A stretch of DNA of 60,668 nt from Candidatus Segatella intestinihominis. Its GTDB lineage: Bacteria; Bacteroidota; Bacteroidia; Bacteroidales; Bacteroidaceae. Numbering within the stretch: the first letter of the stretch is position 1; each line of letters opens with the position of its first letter. The notes beneath the pieces were generated by a model. That model worked only from the letters and a program-made list of their open reading frames with translations. It was not told the origin of the DNA and did no database searches. The stretch is from contig URLG01000005.1 in the NCBI GenBank assembly GCA_900548535.1, positions 1-60,668 on the forward strand, in the 5' to 3' direction. Shown here in pieces: positions 9,353-17,096 of the stretch. Position numbers and translations under genes: made by a program.

Positions 9353-9399
9353 GAGTTGGGAGTTAGGAGTTAGGAGTTAGGAGTTAGGAGTTAGGAGTT
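9348..9399. repeat. Heptamer array gttagga (about 7 units)
   Basis: About seven tandem gttagga/gttggga units. It forms the left arm of an inverted pair with 9755-9816. It supplies the stop of GtrA on the plus strand and the stop of the four-helix protein on the minus strand. Confidence 0.9.
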
Positions 9400-9747
9400 T
9401 TTGTCGCGCATAGTTTTTGTTATGGACGCCAATAACTTTTCTAACTCTATTGCATCATTAACCAATGAACGGTGTTGATTTTCATCAATATATGAAGTAC
9501 GAAACAATAATTCTATCCAATATACAGATTCTTTACACTCCTTATAAGATATGTAACATTTTGAGATAAAATCTGCTGTACTAATAGCTCCTAAAGCTTC
9601 TGCAATATTAGCACCAATACTAGTACCAGAACGAAGCAGTTGTTTACTCAAAACATACTCATGTTTTATTTCACACAACCATTTATACAAGTTAACAACT
9701 CTTATCGAGAAGTTTAAACTCTTTTCATAGACAATACTTTTACTCAT
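9391..9747 (-). CDS. Four-helix bundle protein (23S rRNA intervening-sequence family)
   Basis: A 118-residue, all-helical protein with the family pattern RVVNLYKWLCEIKHEYVLSK, then LLRSGTSIGANIAEA and FISKCYISYKECKESVYWIE. Relatives occur inside excised intervening sequences of 23S rRNA in some spirochaetes, and as Avd proteins of diversity-generating retroelements. Those proteins bind nucleic acid, but the role of free-standing copies is unknown. Here the gene sits between two oppositely oriented heptamer arrays. Its last codon and TAA stop lie inside the left array. It is AT-rich relative to its neighbours, which suggests it arrived as an insertion. Confidence 0.85.
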   Translation of the reverse strand: MSKSIVYEKSLNFSIRVVNLYKWLCEIKHEYVLSKQLLRSGTSIGANIAEALGAISTADFISKCYISYKECKESVYWIELLFRTSYIDENQHRSLVNDAIELEKLLASITKTMRDKNS

Positions 9748-9754
9748 AAAATAT

Positions 9755-9816
9755 TAACTCTTAACTCCCAACTCCCAACTCCTAACTCCCAACTCCTAAC
9801 TCCCAACTCCTAACTA
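9755..9816. repeat. Inverted heptamer array (taactcc, about 8 units)
   Basis: Tandem taactcc/caactcc units are the reverse complement of the arrays at 8850 and 9348. They end 2 bp before the stop of the AUR1-like gene. Confidence 0.9.
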
Positions 9817-9818
9817 AA

Positions 9819-10667
9819 TCAGTATCTCAAGTTTTCTCTCTCCCCGAGAAATCCCTTGAGGCCTCCCAGTTCCATCAGGCATACGCCTGTGATGGTGGTG
9901 AGGATGCCCAGGATGACATCGATGATGTAGTGATGGCCCGTGTAAATGGCTGTCCACCAGATGCCCAGACAGATGATGCCGAAGAGCAGGCAGGTGTACC
10001 AGCGCTTATGGCTCAGCACGGCATAGATGGTGGTGAGCAGCATATAGGCGGCATGCAGGCTTGGCACGGCGGCAAAGACATTCGCATTCTTCCCATATAG
10101 GCTGTGGAAGGCAGGGATGCCCGTCATCTCGTCCCATCTGCCCAGTCCTGCCACGTTGCCTGGCGTATTGAGCACCGGCTCAAATCCATAGTTCATGGCA
10201 TACCAAGGCGGAGCGGCAGGGTAGATGTAATAGCCGATGAAGCCTATCACATTGACCAAGAGAAATGCCCATGAGAAACGCTTGAACCACTGTCTCTGCT
10301 TGGTGATAAACAGATACAGCGCAAAGGCGATAGGCACAGGCACCCAGCACAGATAGAAGATGCCAGCCCAGAAGTCGGCAAATCCCGTGTGGTGAACCTT
10401 GAAGTATTCGCCCGGTATCATCAGCTTGGAGTGGTCAGCCACGGCGGCGAGCTCGGCAGGAGTCTGAGCCACAATGCCAAAGAGCGACTTCTCAGCCTCG
10501 TAGAGGTGCTTCACGTCGATTGTGTTCACCATGTAGTTGGGATACAGGCGCATCGAATCGTAGATGATGCCAAAGAGAAACCACGGCAGAAAGTAGATGG
10601 CAAACCGGCGTGTCTTCTTCAGCGGCATCAGCACGATGAAGAGTATGATCAGATATATACTAAACAT
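9819..10667 (-). CDS. PAP2/AUR1-like inositol phosphoceramide synthase
   Basis: A 282-residue multi-pass membrane protein. The PAP2 motifs are PSLHAAY and GHHYIIDVILG, with the two catalytic His and an Asp as in the AUR1 group. In Bacteroides the matching gene of the inositol-lipid cluster transfers phosphoinositol to a ceramide. The two genes upstream on the same strand encode the phosphatidylinositol-phosphate synthase and phosphatase-like steps, so the same role is inferred here. A plain PAP2 phosphatase remains possible. Confidence 0.78.
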   Translation of the reverse strand: MFSIYLIILFIVLMPLKKTRRFAIYFLPWFLFGIIYDSMRLYPNYMVNTIDVKHLYEAEKSLFGIVAQTPAELAAVADHSKLMIPGEYFKVHHTGFADFWAGIFYLCWVPVPIAFALYLFITKQRQWFKRFSWAFLLVNVIGFIGYYIYPAAPPWYAMNYGFEPVLNTPGNVAGLGRWDEMTGIPAFHSLYGKNANVFAAVPSLHAAYMLLTTIYAVLSHKRWYTCLLFGIICLGIWWTAIYTGHHYIIDVILGILTTITGVCLMELGGLKGFLGERENLRY

Positions 10668-10686
10668 AGTTTGTTTTTATAAAAAT

Positions 10687-10717
10687 CTTGCACTTACAGT
10701 TCTTGCAGTTTTTTCGA
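10687..10717. repeat. Third arm copy of the 31-bp repeat
   Basis: Identical to the left arm at 5793-5823, but with no matching right arm nearby. It lies in the 88-bp gap between the AUR1-like gene and the CDP-alcohol transferase. Confidence 0.8.
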
Positions 10718-10755
10718 AGCCTATATAATATTGGCTATTATCACCTTATTATATA

Positions 10756-11478
10756 TTAGCTGTTCTTCATCACTCGGTAGCAGTGAATGACACGCCAGAA
10801 GGCAGTGACATTGGCAAGCACGGCTATCAGGATCATGCCGCCAGCCAGCCACCAGATGTTGCCCGTGATACCCGTGAGCATCGCTGTGACGGCTGTAACC
10901 ACCACTCTCTCAGGACGCTGCATCAGTCCTACCTTGCACTCGATGTTCAGACCCTCTGCGCGTGCTCTCACGTAGCTCACCATCACCGAACCTATCATGG
11001 CAGCAAAGGTTACTACGCCCATCCAGAACCATTCTTCGCCGCCCTGCATTCTCACGAAGACGAGGCAGATGCCGAAGAGGCTCACCAGCTCGCTGTAGCG
11101 GTCGAGCGTAGAGTCCCAGAGCGCACCGAAGAGGCTGCTCTTGCCACTCATTCTTGCCAGGCGGCCGTCCATCATGTCAAAGAGTCCGGCAGCCAGGATA
11201 ATCAGTCCGCCCCATCCGATGGTCTGCATACTGTCGACATAGTTGTGTGGGTCCCATCCGTCAATGCCAGTCAGCTGGTTGGCAGTGTTCTCGTCTATGA
11301 TCACTCCGTCCATGCCCAGCATCCATGCTGCGTCCAGGAAGAAGGCAGCAGCCACAATGTTGCCAAGGAAGCCGATGAATGTCACGATGTTAGGCGTGAT
11401 GCCCATTGCGATCATCGCCTTGATGATAGGATTGATAATCCGATAGATTACTTTCTGTAAGAAATCTCTATAATTCAT
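10756..11478 (-). CDS. CDP-alcohol phosphatidyltransferase (phosphatidylinositol-phosphate synthase-like)
   Basis: A 240-residue inner-membrane enzyme. The CDP-alcohol phosphotransferase motif DGxxARx8GxxxDxxxD is complete in DGRLARMSGKSSLFGALWD followed by STLD. It moves a phosphatidyl group from CDP-diacylglycerol to an alcohol. In the Bacteroides inositol-lipid cluster the equivalent gene uses inositol phosphate. The placement beside the AUR1-like and PgpA-like genes supports that. A phosphatidylglycerol-phosphate synthase role is the main alternative. Confidence 0.85.
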   Translation of the reverse strand: MNYRDFLQKVIYRIINPIIKAMIAMGITPNIVTFIGFLGNIVAAAFFLDAAWMLGMDGVIIDENTANQLTGIDGWDPHNYVDSMQTIGWGGLIILAAGLFDMMDGRLARMSGKSSLFGALWDSTLDRYSELVSLFGICLVFVRMQGGEEWFWMGVVTFAAMIGSVMVSYVRARAEGLNIECKVGLMQRPERVVVTAVTAMLTGITGNIWWLAGGMILIAVLANVTAFWRVIHCYRVMKNS

Positions 11479-11544
11479 TTCCTTTGTATATTTTTAAAAT
11501 AATGTTAGTTTATGCTTGTATACTTATAAGATAAGAGCGCATGG

Positions 11545-12081
11545 TTATGCAAGTAGTGCCCAGCCCACCTTGATGATGACCATGACCACGGCGGCATAGA
11601 CACCGCCCAGCAGGTCGTCTGCCATCACATAGAAGGCTCCCTTCATACGGTCCAGCTTCTTGATGCCCAATGGCTTCACCATGTCGAAGAAGCGGAAGAG
11701 CACCAGTGCCACCAGCGCCCACCACCAGGCATCCTTCACCTCGCCCGTCTGGGTGAGCGGAGTGAGCAGCGAGAGCGGAATCCATACGCCCGCCATCTCG
11801 TCGATGACCACTCGGCTAGGGTCTTCGCCCCAGTAGGGTTGCAGCTGAGCCGTGGCCCAGGTGCCAATGATGGTGGAGAATATCACCAGGAAGAAGGTGG
11901 TGTTCTGCAGCGCCACGCCCGTGATGCCTCCCCAGTATGCCATCGCCGCCCAGATGAGGGTGGCGAGCACCGATCCTGCCGTTCCCGGTCCCCAAGGCCA
12001 GAATCCACTTCCCAGTCCTGTTCCTATGATGACGGGCAGCAAGGGTGGTCGCTCGTCGGTCAGATTACCTGTATCATTCAT
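11545..12081 (-). CDS. PgpA-type phosphatidylglycerophosphatase
   Basis: A 178-residue membrane protein of the PgpA family. It has the N-terminal GPGTAGSVLATLIW, the acidic VIDEMAGVW site and the C-terminal RMKGAFYVMADDLLGGVYA. PgpA removes phosphate from phosphatidylglycerol phosphate. In this cluster it is thought to dephosphorylate phosphatidylinositol phosphate. It is first in a three-gene minus-strand run with the two lipid genes downstream. Confidence 0.85.
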   Translation of the reverse strand: MNDTGNLTDERPPLLPVIIGTGLGSGFWPWGPGTAGSVLATLIWAAMAYWGGITGVALQNTTFFLVIFSTIIGTWATAQLQPYWGEDPSRVVIDEMAGVWIPLSLLTPLTQTGEVKDAWWWALVALVLFRFFDMVKPLGIKKLDRMKGAFYVMADDLLGGVYAAVVMVIIKVGWALLA

Positions 12082-12149
12082 AATCTCTTCTAAACTATTC
12101 TGTTTGTCTTATTTCCTATTCTTTTTATTTGATTGTTATCAATCTGGGT

Positions 12150-12182
12150 GCAAAATTACGCTAAAAAACTAAAATATCCAAA
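12150..12182 (-). promoter_or_regulatory. Promoter of the inositol-lipid gene run
   Basis: On the minus strand, TTTG (12179-12182) and TAATTTTG (12151-12158) are spaced by 20 bp, about 70 bp before the PgpA start. This is a full -33/-7 match. Confidence 0.7.
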
Positions 12183-12213
12183 TAGTTTTCGATTATTTTC
12201 AGAATATTATGTA

Positions 12214-12221
12214 TATCTTTG
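12214..12221 (+). promoter_or_regulatory. -7 box before the DUF5686 gene
   Basis: TATCTTTG (then C) on the plus strand lies 130 bp before the start codon, back-to-back with the minus-strand promoter. The -33 box is weak. Confidence 0.5.
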
Positions 12222-12351
12222 CACCCGAATTAGAGAAATGGGGCAGAAATTCCCACTTTTTGACTGCTTTGGGTGCAGCCGTGGGTGGCGTGATGGAGTC
12301 CCTATATATATAAATAGGTATACATAATTGTAATAATTAAGAAAAGATTCA

Positions 12352-14910
12352 ATGAAGGATATGAGATTGAGAAGACTGATGATGGCATTCCTCCTCCTGG
12401 TGGTTTCCACGTTGCAGATGCTAGCCCAGCAGAAGCTCTCGGGCCGCGTCATCGACGAGGATGGATTTGCCGTGCCTTATGCTAGCGTGCAGTACAAGGG
12501 GCACAAGATAGCCGTATCAAGCGATGGGGAAGGTAAGTTTACCATCGACAAGCACCCAGAGTGGATGCTCACCGTGAGCGCTCTGAGCTATAAGACGCAG
12601 ACCGTGAAGATCAATGAGAAGCTCAACTTCCTGGAGGTGAAACTCAAGGACGACAGCAAGCGACTCACCGAGGTGGTGGTCAAGTCCAAGAAGGGCAAGT
12701 ACAAGCGCAAGGAGAACCCAGCCGTGGAACTCATGCGCCGTGTCATCGCCGCCAAGAAGAAGACCGACCTCTCCAATCACGACTATTATCAATATGATAA
12801 GTATCAGAAGATAACCCTCGCCCTCAACGACATCACCAAGGAGCAGATGGAGGGCAAGTTCTTCAGCAAGCGACAGTATCTGCTGGACCAAGTGGAGAAA
12901 TCTCCATACAATGACAAGCTCACCCTGCCTGTGCAGATCAATGAGACCGTCTCCCAGCACATCTATCGCAAGGACCCTAAGACCGAGAAGGACATCATCA
13001 AGGGACAGCAGAGCAATGGTATCGGACAGGTGATACAGACGGGCGAAATCATCAACACCGCCCTCAAGGAGGTGTTTACCGATGTGGACATCTATGATGA
13101 CTATGTGCGCCTCCTCCAGTATCCATTCCCATCCCCTATCGGCAGAACCGCCATCTCCTTCTATCATTATTATATGGAGGATACGGTGTATGTGGACCGC
13201 GACCTGTGCTATCACCTGCAGTTTATCCCTGCCAATACCCAGGACTTCGGCTTCCGTGGCGAACTCTACGTGCTTGCCGACAGCACCCTCCATGTGAAGA
13301 AATGTAATCTCTACATGCCTCACAACACGGATGTGAACTGGGTCAAGGACATGAAGATAGAGCAGGAGTACACCCGACTGGACAATGGCGAGTGGGTGCT
13401 CTCCAAGGACGATATGGTGGCAGAGATGCACATGAACAGTCTCCTGCAAGACCTGCTGGTGGTCCGCAATACGCGCCTCACCGACTATTCCTTCGATCCG
13501 CTGCCTAAGATACTCTTCAAGGGCAAGGCGAAGATAAGGCACGATGTCGATGCCATGAACCGTGACGAGGCTTACTGGAACCAGTACAGACAGGTGGACC
13601 TCACGAAGAGCGAATCGTCCATGGACAGTTTCATCCATCGCATGGAAAACTCCAAGGGATTCAAGTGGATCATCACGGGCATCAAGGCGCTCATGGAGAA
13701 CTATGTGGAACTGGGCGGCGGTACCGGTGGCAAGAAGAGCAAGTTCGACCTCGGACCTATCAACACCTACCTGAGCCAGAACTATGTGGACGGCGTGCGC
13801 CTCCGCTTGGCTGGTAGAACGATGGCAGCCCTCAACCCTCACTGGTTCTGGAGTGGATATGGAGCTTACGGTACCAAGAGCCACAAGTGGTATTACGGTA
13901 GCGAGTTCACCTATTCGCTGAACAAGAAGAAGAACAGTCCGTTTGAGTTCCCTATGCGCAACATCAAGTTTGAGACTGCCTACGATGTGAAGTCACCATC
14001 TGATGACAACCTGCTCCACAACAAGGACAATATCTTCATGACCTTCCGAGCAGCCACTCAGAACGAGATGTACTTCTACAATCGCCAGAAGCTCTCGTTC
14101 ACTTACGAGACTGATTGGGGCTTCCGCTTCGATTCTTCCATCCGCTGGCAGAGCAATGAGACGGCAGGTCTCTTGCACTACTACCACCTGGATGGCACCG
14201 AGGACAAGAAGATTCGCACCACTGTGGCTAGCGTGGGCATCGACTATAACCCAGGTGTGACCTATGTCAACACCAAGCAGCAGCGCCTGCCTATCAACCT
14301 GGACAGTCCAGAGTTCGGGCTCTCCCATTCCATCGGCTTGAAGGGATTCATGGGTGGCGAACTGCGCAGCAACATCACCACCGCTAGCATCTACAAGCGC
14401 CAGTGGCTGGGCAGCTTCGGTTACCTCGACTTCAATGTAGTGGGCAAGATCCAGTGGAACAAGGTGCCATTCACCGAGCTCCTCTTGCCACCTATCAACC
14501 TCTCTTACTTTGAGCAGGAGGCTACGGTGAGCTTGGTGCGCGACTGGGAGTTCCTCAACGACCGCCAGGTGTTCTGGTCATTGGCTTGGGACATGAACGG
14601 CAAGCTCCTGAACCGCATCCCGCTCATCAAGAAGCTGAAGTGGCGCGAGTATGTGGCAGTGAAGGGATTCTGGGGCAACTTGACCGACAAGAACAACCCA
14701 TTCCTGACTGAGAACCAGGGCGACCAGATGCTCTACAAGTTCCCAGCCAATGCTCATGTGATGGGCAACACCCCATACTGGGAGGTAGTGGCTGGTGTGC
14801 ACAACATCTTCAAGTTCTTTGGAGTGGACTATGTGCGCCGCATCACCTATCTCAACAATCCGGGCATCGACAAGTGGGGCATCCGCTTCGGATTCCTCAT
14901 GTCATTCTAG
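12352..14910 (+). CDS. DUF5686 outer-membrane protein with carboxypeptidase-regulatory-like domain
   Basis: An 852-residue exported protein. A signal peptide (RRLMMAFLLLVVSTLQMLA) is followed by a carboxypeptidase D regulatory-like beta-sandwich (about 28-105, starting KLSGRVIDEDGFAVPYASV). The rest matches DUF5686, ending in an aromatic beta-strand (KWGIRFGFLMSF), as expected of an outer-membrane barrel. The function of the family is unknown. It is common in Bacteroidota and resembles a TonB-dependent receptor without a plug. It is followed by a regulator gene, with a hairpin in between. Confidence 0.82.
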   Translation: MKDMRLRRLMMAFLLLVVSTLQMLAQQKLSGRVIDEDGFAVPYASVQYKGHKIAVSSDGEGKFTIDKHPEWMLTVSALSYKTQTVKINEKLNFLEVKLKDDSKRLTEVVVKSKKGKYKRKENPAVELMRRVIAAKKKTDLSNHDYYQYDKYQKITLALNDITKEQMEGKFFSKRQYLLDQVEKSPYNDKLTLPVQINETVSQHIYRKDPKTEKDIIKGQQSNGIGQVIQTGEIINTALKEVFTDVDIYDDYVRLLQYPFPSPIGRTAISFYHYYMEDTVYVDRDLCYHLQFIPANTQDFGFRGELYVLADSTLHVKKCNLYMPHNTDVNWVKDMKIEQEYTRLDNGEWVLSKDDMVAEMHMNSLLQDLLVVRNTRLTDYSFDPLPKILFKGKAKIRHDVDAMNRDEAYWNQYRQVDLTKSESSMDSFIHRMENSKGFKWIITGIKALMENYVELGGGTGGKKSKFDLGPINTYLSQNYVDGVRLRLAGRTMAALNPHWFWSGYGAYGTKSHKWYYGSEFTYSLNKKKNSPFEFPMRNIKFETAYDVKSPSDDNLLHNKDNIFMTFRAATQNEMYFYNRQKLSFTYETDWGFRFDSSIRWQSNETAGLLHYYHLDGTEDKKIRTTVASVGIDYNPGVTYVNTKQQRLPINLDSPEFGLSHSIGLKGFMGGELRSNITTASIYKRQWLGSFGYLDFNVVGKIQWNKVPFTELLLPPINLSYFEQEATVSLVRDWEFLNDRQVFWSLAWDMNGKLLNRIPLIKKLKWREYVAVKGFWGNLTDKNNPFLTENQGDQMLYKFPANAHVMGNTPYWEVVAGVHNIFKFFGVDYVRRITYLNNPGIDKWGIRFGFLMSF

Positions 14911-14915
14911 CATAT

Positions 14916-14948
14916 AGAGATGACCTAGCAAAACGCTAGGTCATCTCT
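14916..14948 (+). terminator. Perfect 14-bp hairpin after the DUF5686 gene
   Basis: Arms agagatgacctagc and gctaggtcatctct flank a 5-base loop, 5 bp after the stop. There is no U tract, so it may be a 3'-end stabiliser rather than a classic terminator. Confidence 0.6.
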
Positions 14949-15042
14949 CTGCATATATATACGTATCAGTGCATCTCTCTGCATGTTCGTGGGAAAATAA
15001 TGAAAATAGGACATATATATAATAACGTAATAAATAAGGAAT

Positions 15043-15681
15043 ATGAAAATTCTGCTAGCAGACAAACAAGACATCACTCGCGCAGGCTTGACCTACGTGA
15101 TTGAGAAAATGGAAGGACTTGAAACCAAATATGTGGAAGACAAAGCCGACCTTCTCTTGGCACTCAGAGAGAACGAGGACACGGTGGTGGTGCTCGACTA
15201 CACCCTCTTCGACATCAATGATGCCGATGAGCTCCTGATTCTGAACCAGCGTTTCCCTTACACCCGTTGGCTCTTGTTTAGTGAGGACTTGAGCGCCGAC
15301 TTCGTCAAGATTCTCATAGCTAGCAGCATGCAGTTTAGCATCCTCCTGAAGGAGAGTGCGATAATGGAGATCAAGGAAGCCATCCGCTTCTGTGTGGCAG
15401 GCAATCGATTCATCTGCCAGCGCATGATGGAGGTGCTCCTCACGCCGCAGCACGAGGAAGAGGAGAAAATCAACCTCACCAAGACCGAGACCGAAATCCT
15501 CAAGGACATCGCCCTGGGCATGACCACCAAGGAGATAGCCGTGAAGCGATTCTCCAGTTTCCATACCGTCAACACCCACCGCAAGAACATCTTCCGCAAG
15601 TTGGGAGTGAACAATGTCCACGAGGCCACCAAGTATGCCCTCCGTGCAGGCTTGGTAGATTCAGCAGAATACTATATTTAG
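15043..15681 (+). CDS. LuxR-type response regulator
   Basis: A 212-residue DNA-binding regulator. The N-terminal receiver-like domain (about 1-120) keeps the phospho-acceptor region VVVLDYTLFD and the LLKES lysine. The usual acidic pair near the N-terminus is reduced to ADKQD, so phosphorylation may be weak or absent. The C-terminal LuxR helix-turn-helix spans about 145-205 (LTKTETEILKDIALGMTTKE and VNTHRKNIFRKLGV). No kinase lies next to it. Related Bacteroidota regulators often act as orphans. Confidence 0.85.
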   Translation: MKILLADKQDITRAGLTYVIEKMEGLETKYVEDKADLLLALRENEDTVVVLDYTLFDINDADELLILNQRFPYTRWLLFSEDLSADFVKILIASSMQFSILLKESAIMEIKEAIRFCVAGNRFICQRMMEVLLTPQHEEEEKINLTKTETEILKDIALGMTTKEIAVKRFSSFHTVNTHRKNIFRKLGVNNVHEATKYALRAGLVDSAEYYI

Positions 15682-15704
15682 TTCATAGACAAGTGATAAA
15701 AATG

Positions 15705-15746
15705 AAGGCTCCAGGTTGTCTCACGACACCCTGGAGCCTTTTGTTT
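15705..15746 (+). terminator. Intrinsic terminator of the LuxR gene
   Basis: Arms aaggctccagg and cctggagcctt enclose a 14-base loop and are followed by ttgttt. Confidence 0.85.
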
Positions 15747-15837
15747 CTAACTAATTTATTATCAACTATTCATTACTTTCGTGTGCAAAATTACTAGTTT
15801 TCTGATAAATTAATCACATTTTCTGAAAAATTAATCA

Positions 15838-15877
15838 CGTAAACGTTTGCGAATTTCGATATTTTTCCGTACTTTTG
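15838..15877 (+). promoter_or_regulatory. Promoter with overlapping LacI-type operator
   Basis: TTTG (15846-15849) and TACTTTTG (15870-15877) are spaced by 20 bp. The palindrome aaacgttt (15841-15848), within gtaaacgtttgc, overlaps the -33 box and resembles LacI-family operators, which suggests autoregulation. The rest of the 315-bp gap 15682-15996 holds the preceding terminator and a long leader. Confidence 0.6.
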
Positions 15878-15996
15878 CAGGTGACTAGATGCATTCGTGC
15901 AGAAAGTCCGTTTCTAACCATCAACTAACATTAAGAACTCAGGTGCGGAGTGTGGAAGAAAATAATAACATGAGCGCCGAAAAAATAATAACATAA

Positions 15997-17010
15997 ATGA
16001 AGCAACGTAGAACATCATTAAAGGATCTAGCCGACCAGTTGGGAGTAAGCATCGCCACGGTGTCCCGAGCCCTCCGCAATAGCCATGAGGTGGGCGAGGA
16101 GATGACACAGAAGGTGAAGAAGCTAGCCAAGGAACTCAACTATCGACCCAACCCCTTTGCCCAGAGCTTGCGCAAGGAGGCACCGAGGGTGATAGGCGTC
16201 ATCGTGCCTAACCTAGTGACCCATTACTATGCAGCCGTGCTCGATGGCATAGAGGATTATGCTTCCCGCTTGGGCTATTCCGTGATCAGTGCCAACAGCC
16301 ATGAGGACCATGAGCGAGAGGCTAGGGCTCTTGACAACTTCCTCAATATGCACGTGGAGGGCATCATTGCCTGCTTGGCGCAGGACACGGTGAACTATTC
16401 CCACTTCGAGCAGCTCCGCGATATGGGCGTGCCGCTGGTGTTCTTTGCCCGTTGCTGTCTGGAGGATAAGTTCTCCCAGGTGGTGGGCAATGGCGATGTA
16501 GCCGCTCAGGAGGCCACCCAGCACATGATAGAGACCGGCTCCAAGCGCATCGCCTTCATCGGTGGACCTAACCATCTCGACATGGTGCGCCGCCGCAAGC
16601 ATGGCTATCTGGAGGCTCTCCGTGAGAATCACATCCCCATCGACCGTGACCTGGTGGTGTGCGACAAGATAGACTTCGACGTGGCTCGCAATGCCACGCT
16701 CCGACTCCTGGAGAGCGAGAAACGCCCCGATGCCATCCTCGCCTTCAATGACATCATCACCTATGCAGCCTTCGATGCCATCAAGGCGAAGGGGCTCCGC
16801 ATACCAGAGGATGTGGCAATCATCGGATTTACGGATGGAGACACCGCCGCCTTCGTAACTCCTCGGCTCACAGCCATCATGGACCAGGCGCACGTGCAAG
16901 GCACCAAGGCGTGCGAACTGCTCATGAGAAGCATCAAGGGCGATGACAAGATATATAAAGAGGTGGTGCCAATGATTCTCAAAATCAGGGAAAGCTCGGA
17001 AAAGAACTGA
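15997..17010 (+). CDS. LacI family transcriptional regulator
   Basis: A 337-residue repressor-type protein. The N-terminal helix-turn-helix is TSLKDLADQLGVSIATVSRA with the hinge helix around NYRPNPFAQSLRK. A periplasmic-binding-protein-like sugar domain (about 60-337) follows, starting RVIGVIVPNLVTHYYAAVL. It lies just before an HTCS and two glycosidases, so it probably responds to a sugar from that locus. The ligand cannot be assigned. Confidence 0.92.
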   Translation: MKQRRTSLKDLADQLGVSIATVSRALRNSHEVGEEMTQKVKKLAKELNYRPNPFAQSLRKEAPRVIGVIVPNLVTHYYAAVLDGIEDYASRLGYSVISANSHEDHEREARALDNFLNMHVEGIIACLAQDTVNYSHFEQLRDMGVPLVFFARCCLEDKFSQVVGNGDVAAQEATQHMIETGSKRIAFIGGPNHLDMVRRRKHGYLEALRENHIPIDRDLVVCDKIDFDVARNATLRLLESEKRPDAILAFNDIITYAAFDAIKAKGLRIPEDVAIIGFTDGDTAAFVTPRLTAIMDQAHVQGTKACELLMRSIKGDDKIYKEVVPMILKIRESSEKN

Positions 17011-17096
17011 TCGAGAGAACCTAGAAGACCAATCAGCCGAACATTTTTGAAATAGGCTGTCATCAGAAGAAGCAAACAATAAACCTATTATAAGAT

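Noticed and set aside
8850..9816. CRISPR array
   Set aside because: The heptamer arrays have no spacers and no cas genes are nearby; they are plain tandem repeats.
12517..13884. Long minus-strand open frame opposite the DUF5686 gene
   Set aside because: Composition (His, Val, Leu, Ile-rich with no domain) is that of a shadow of a GC-rich gene. The plus-strand frame has a signal peptide and family matches.
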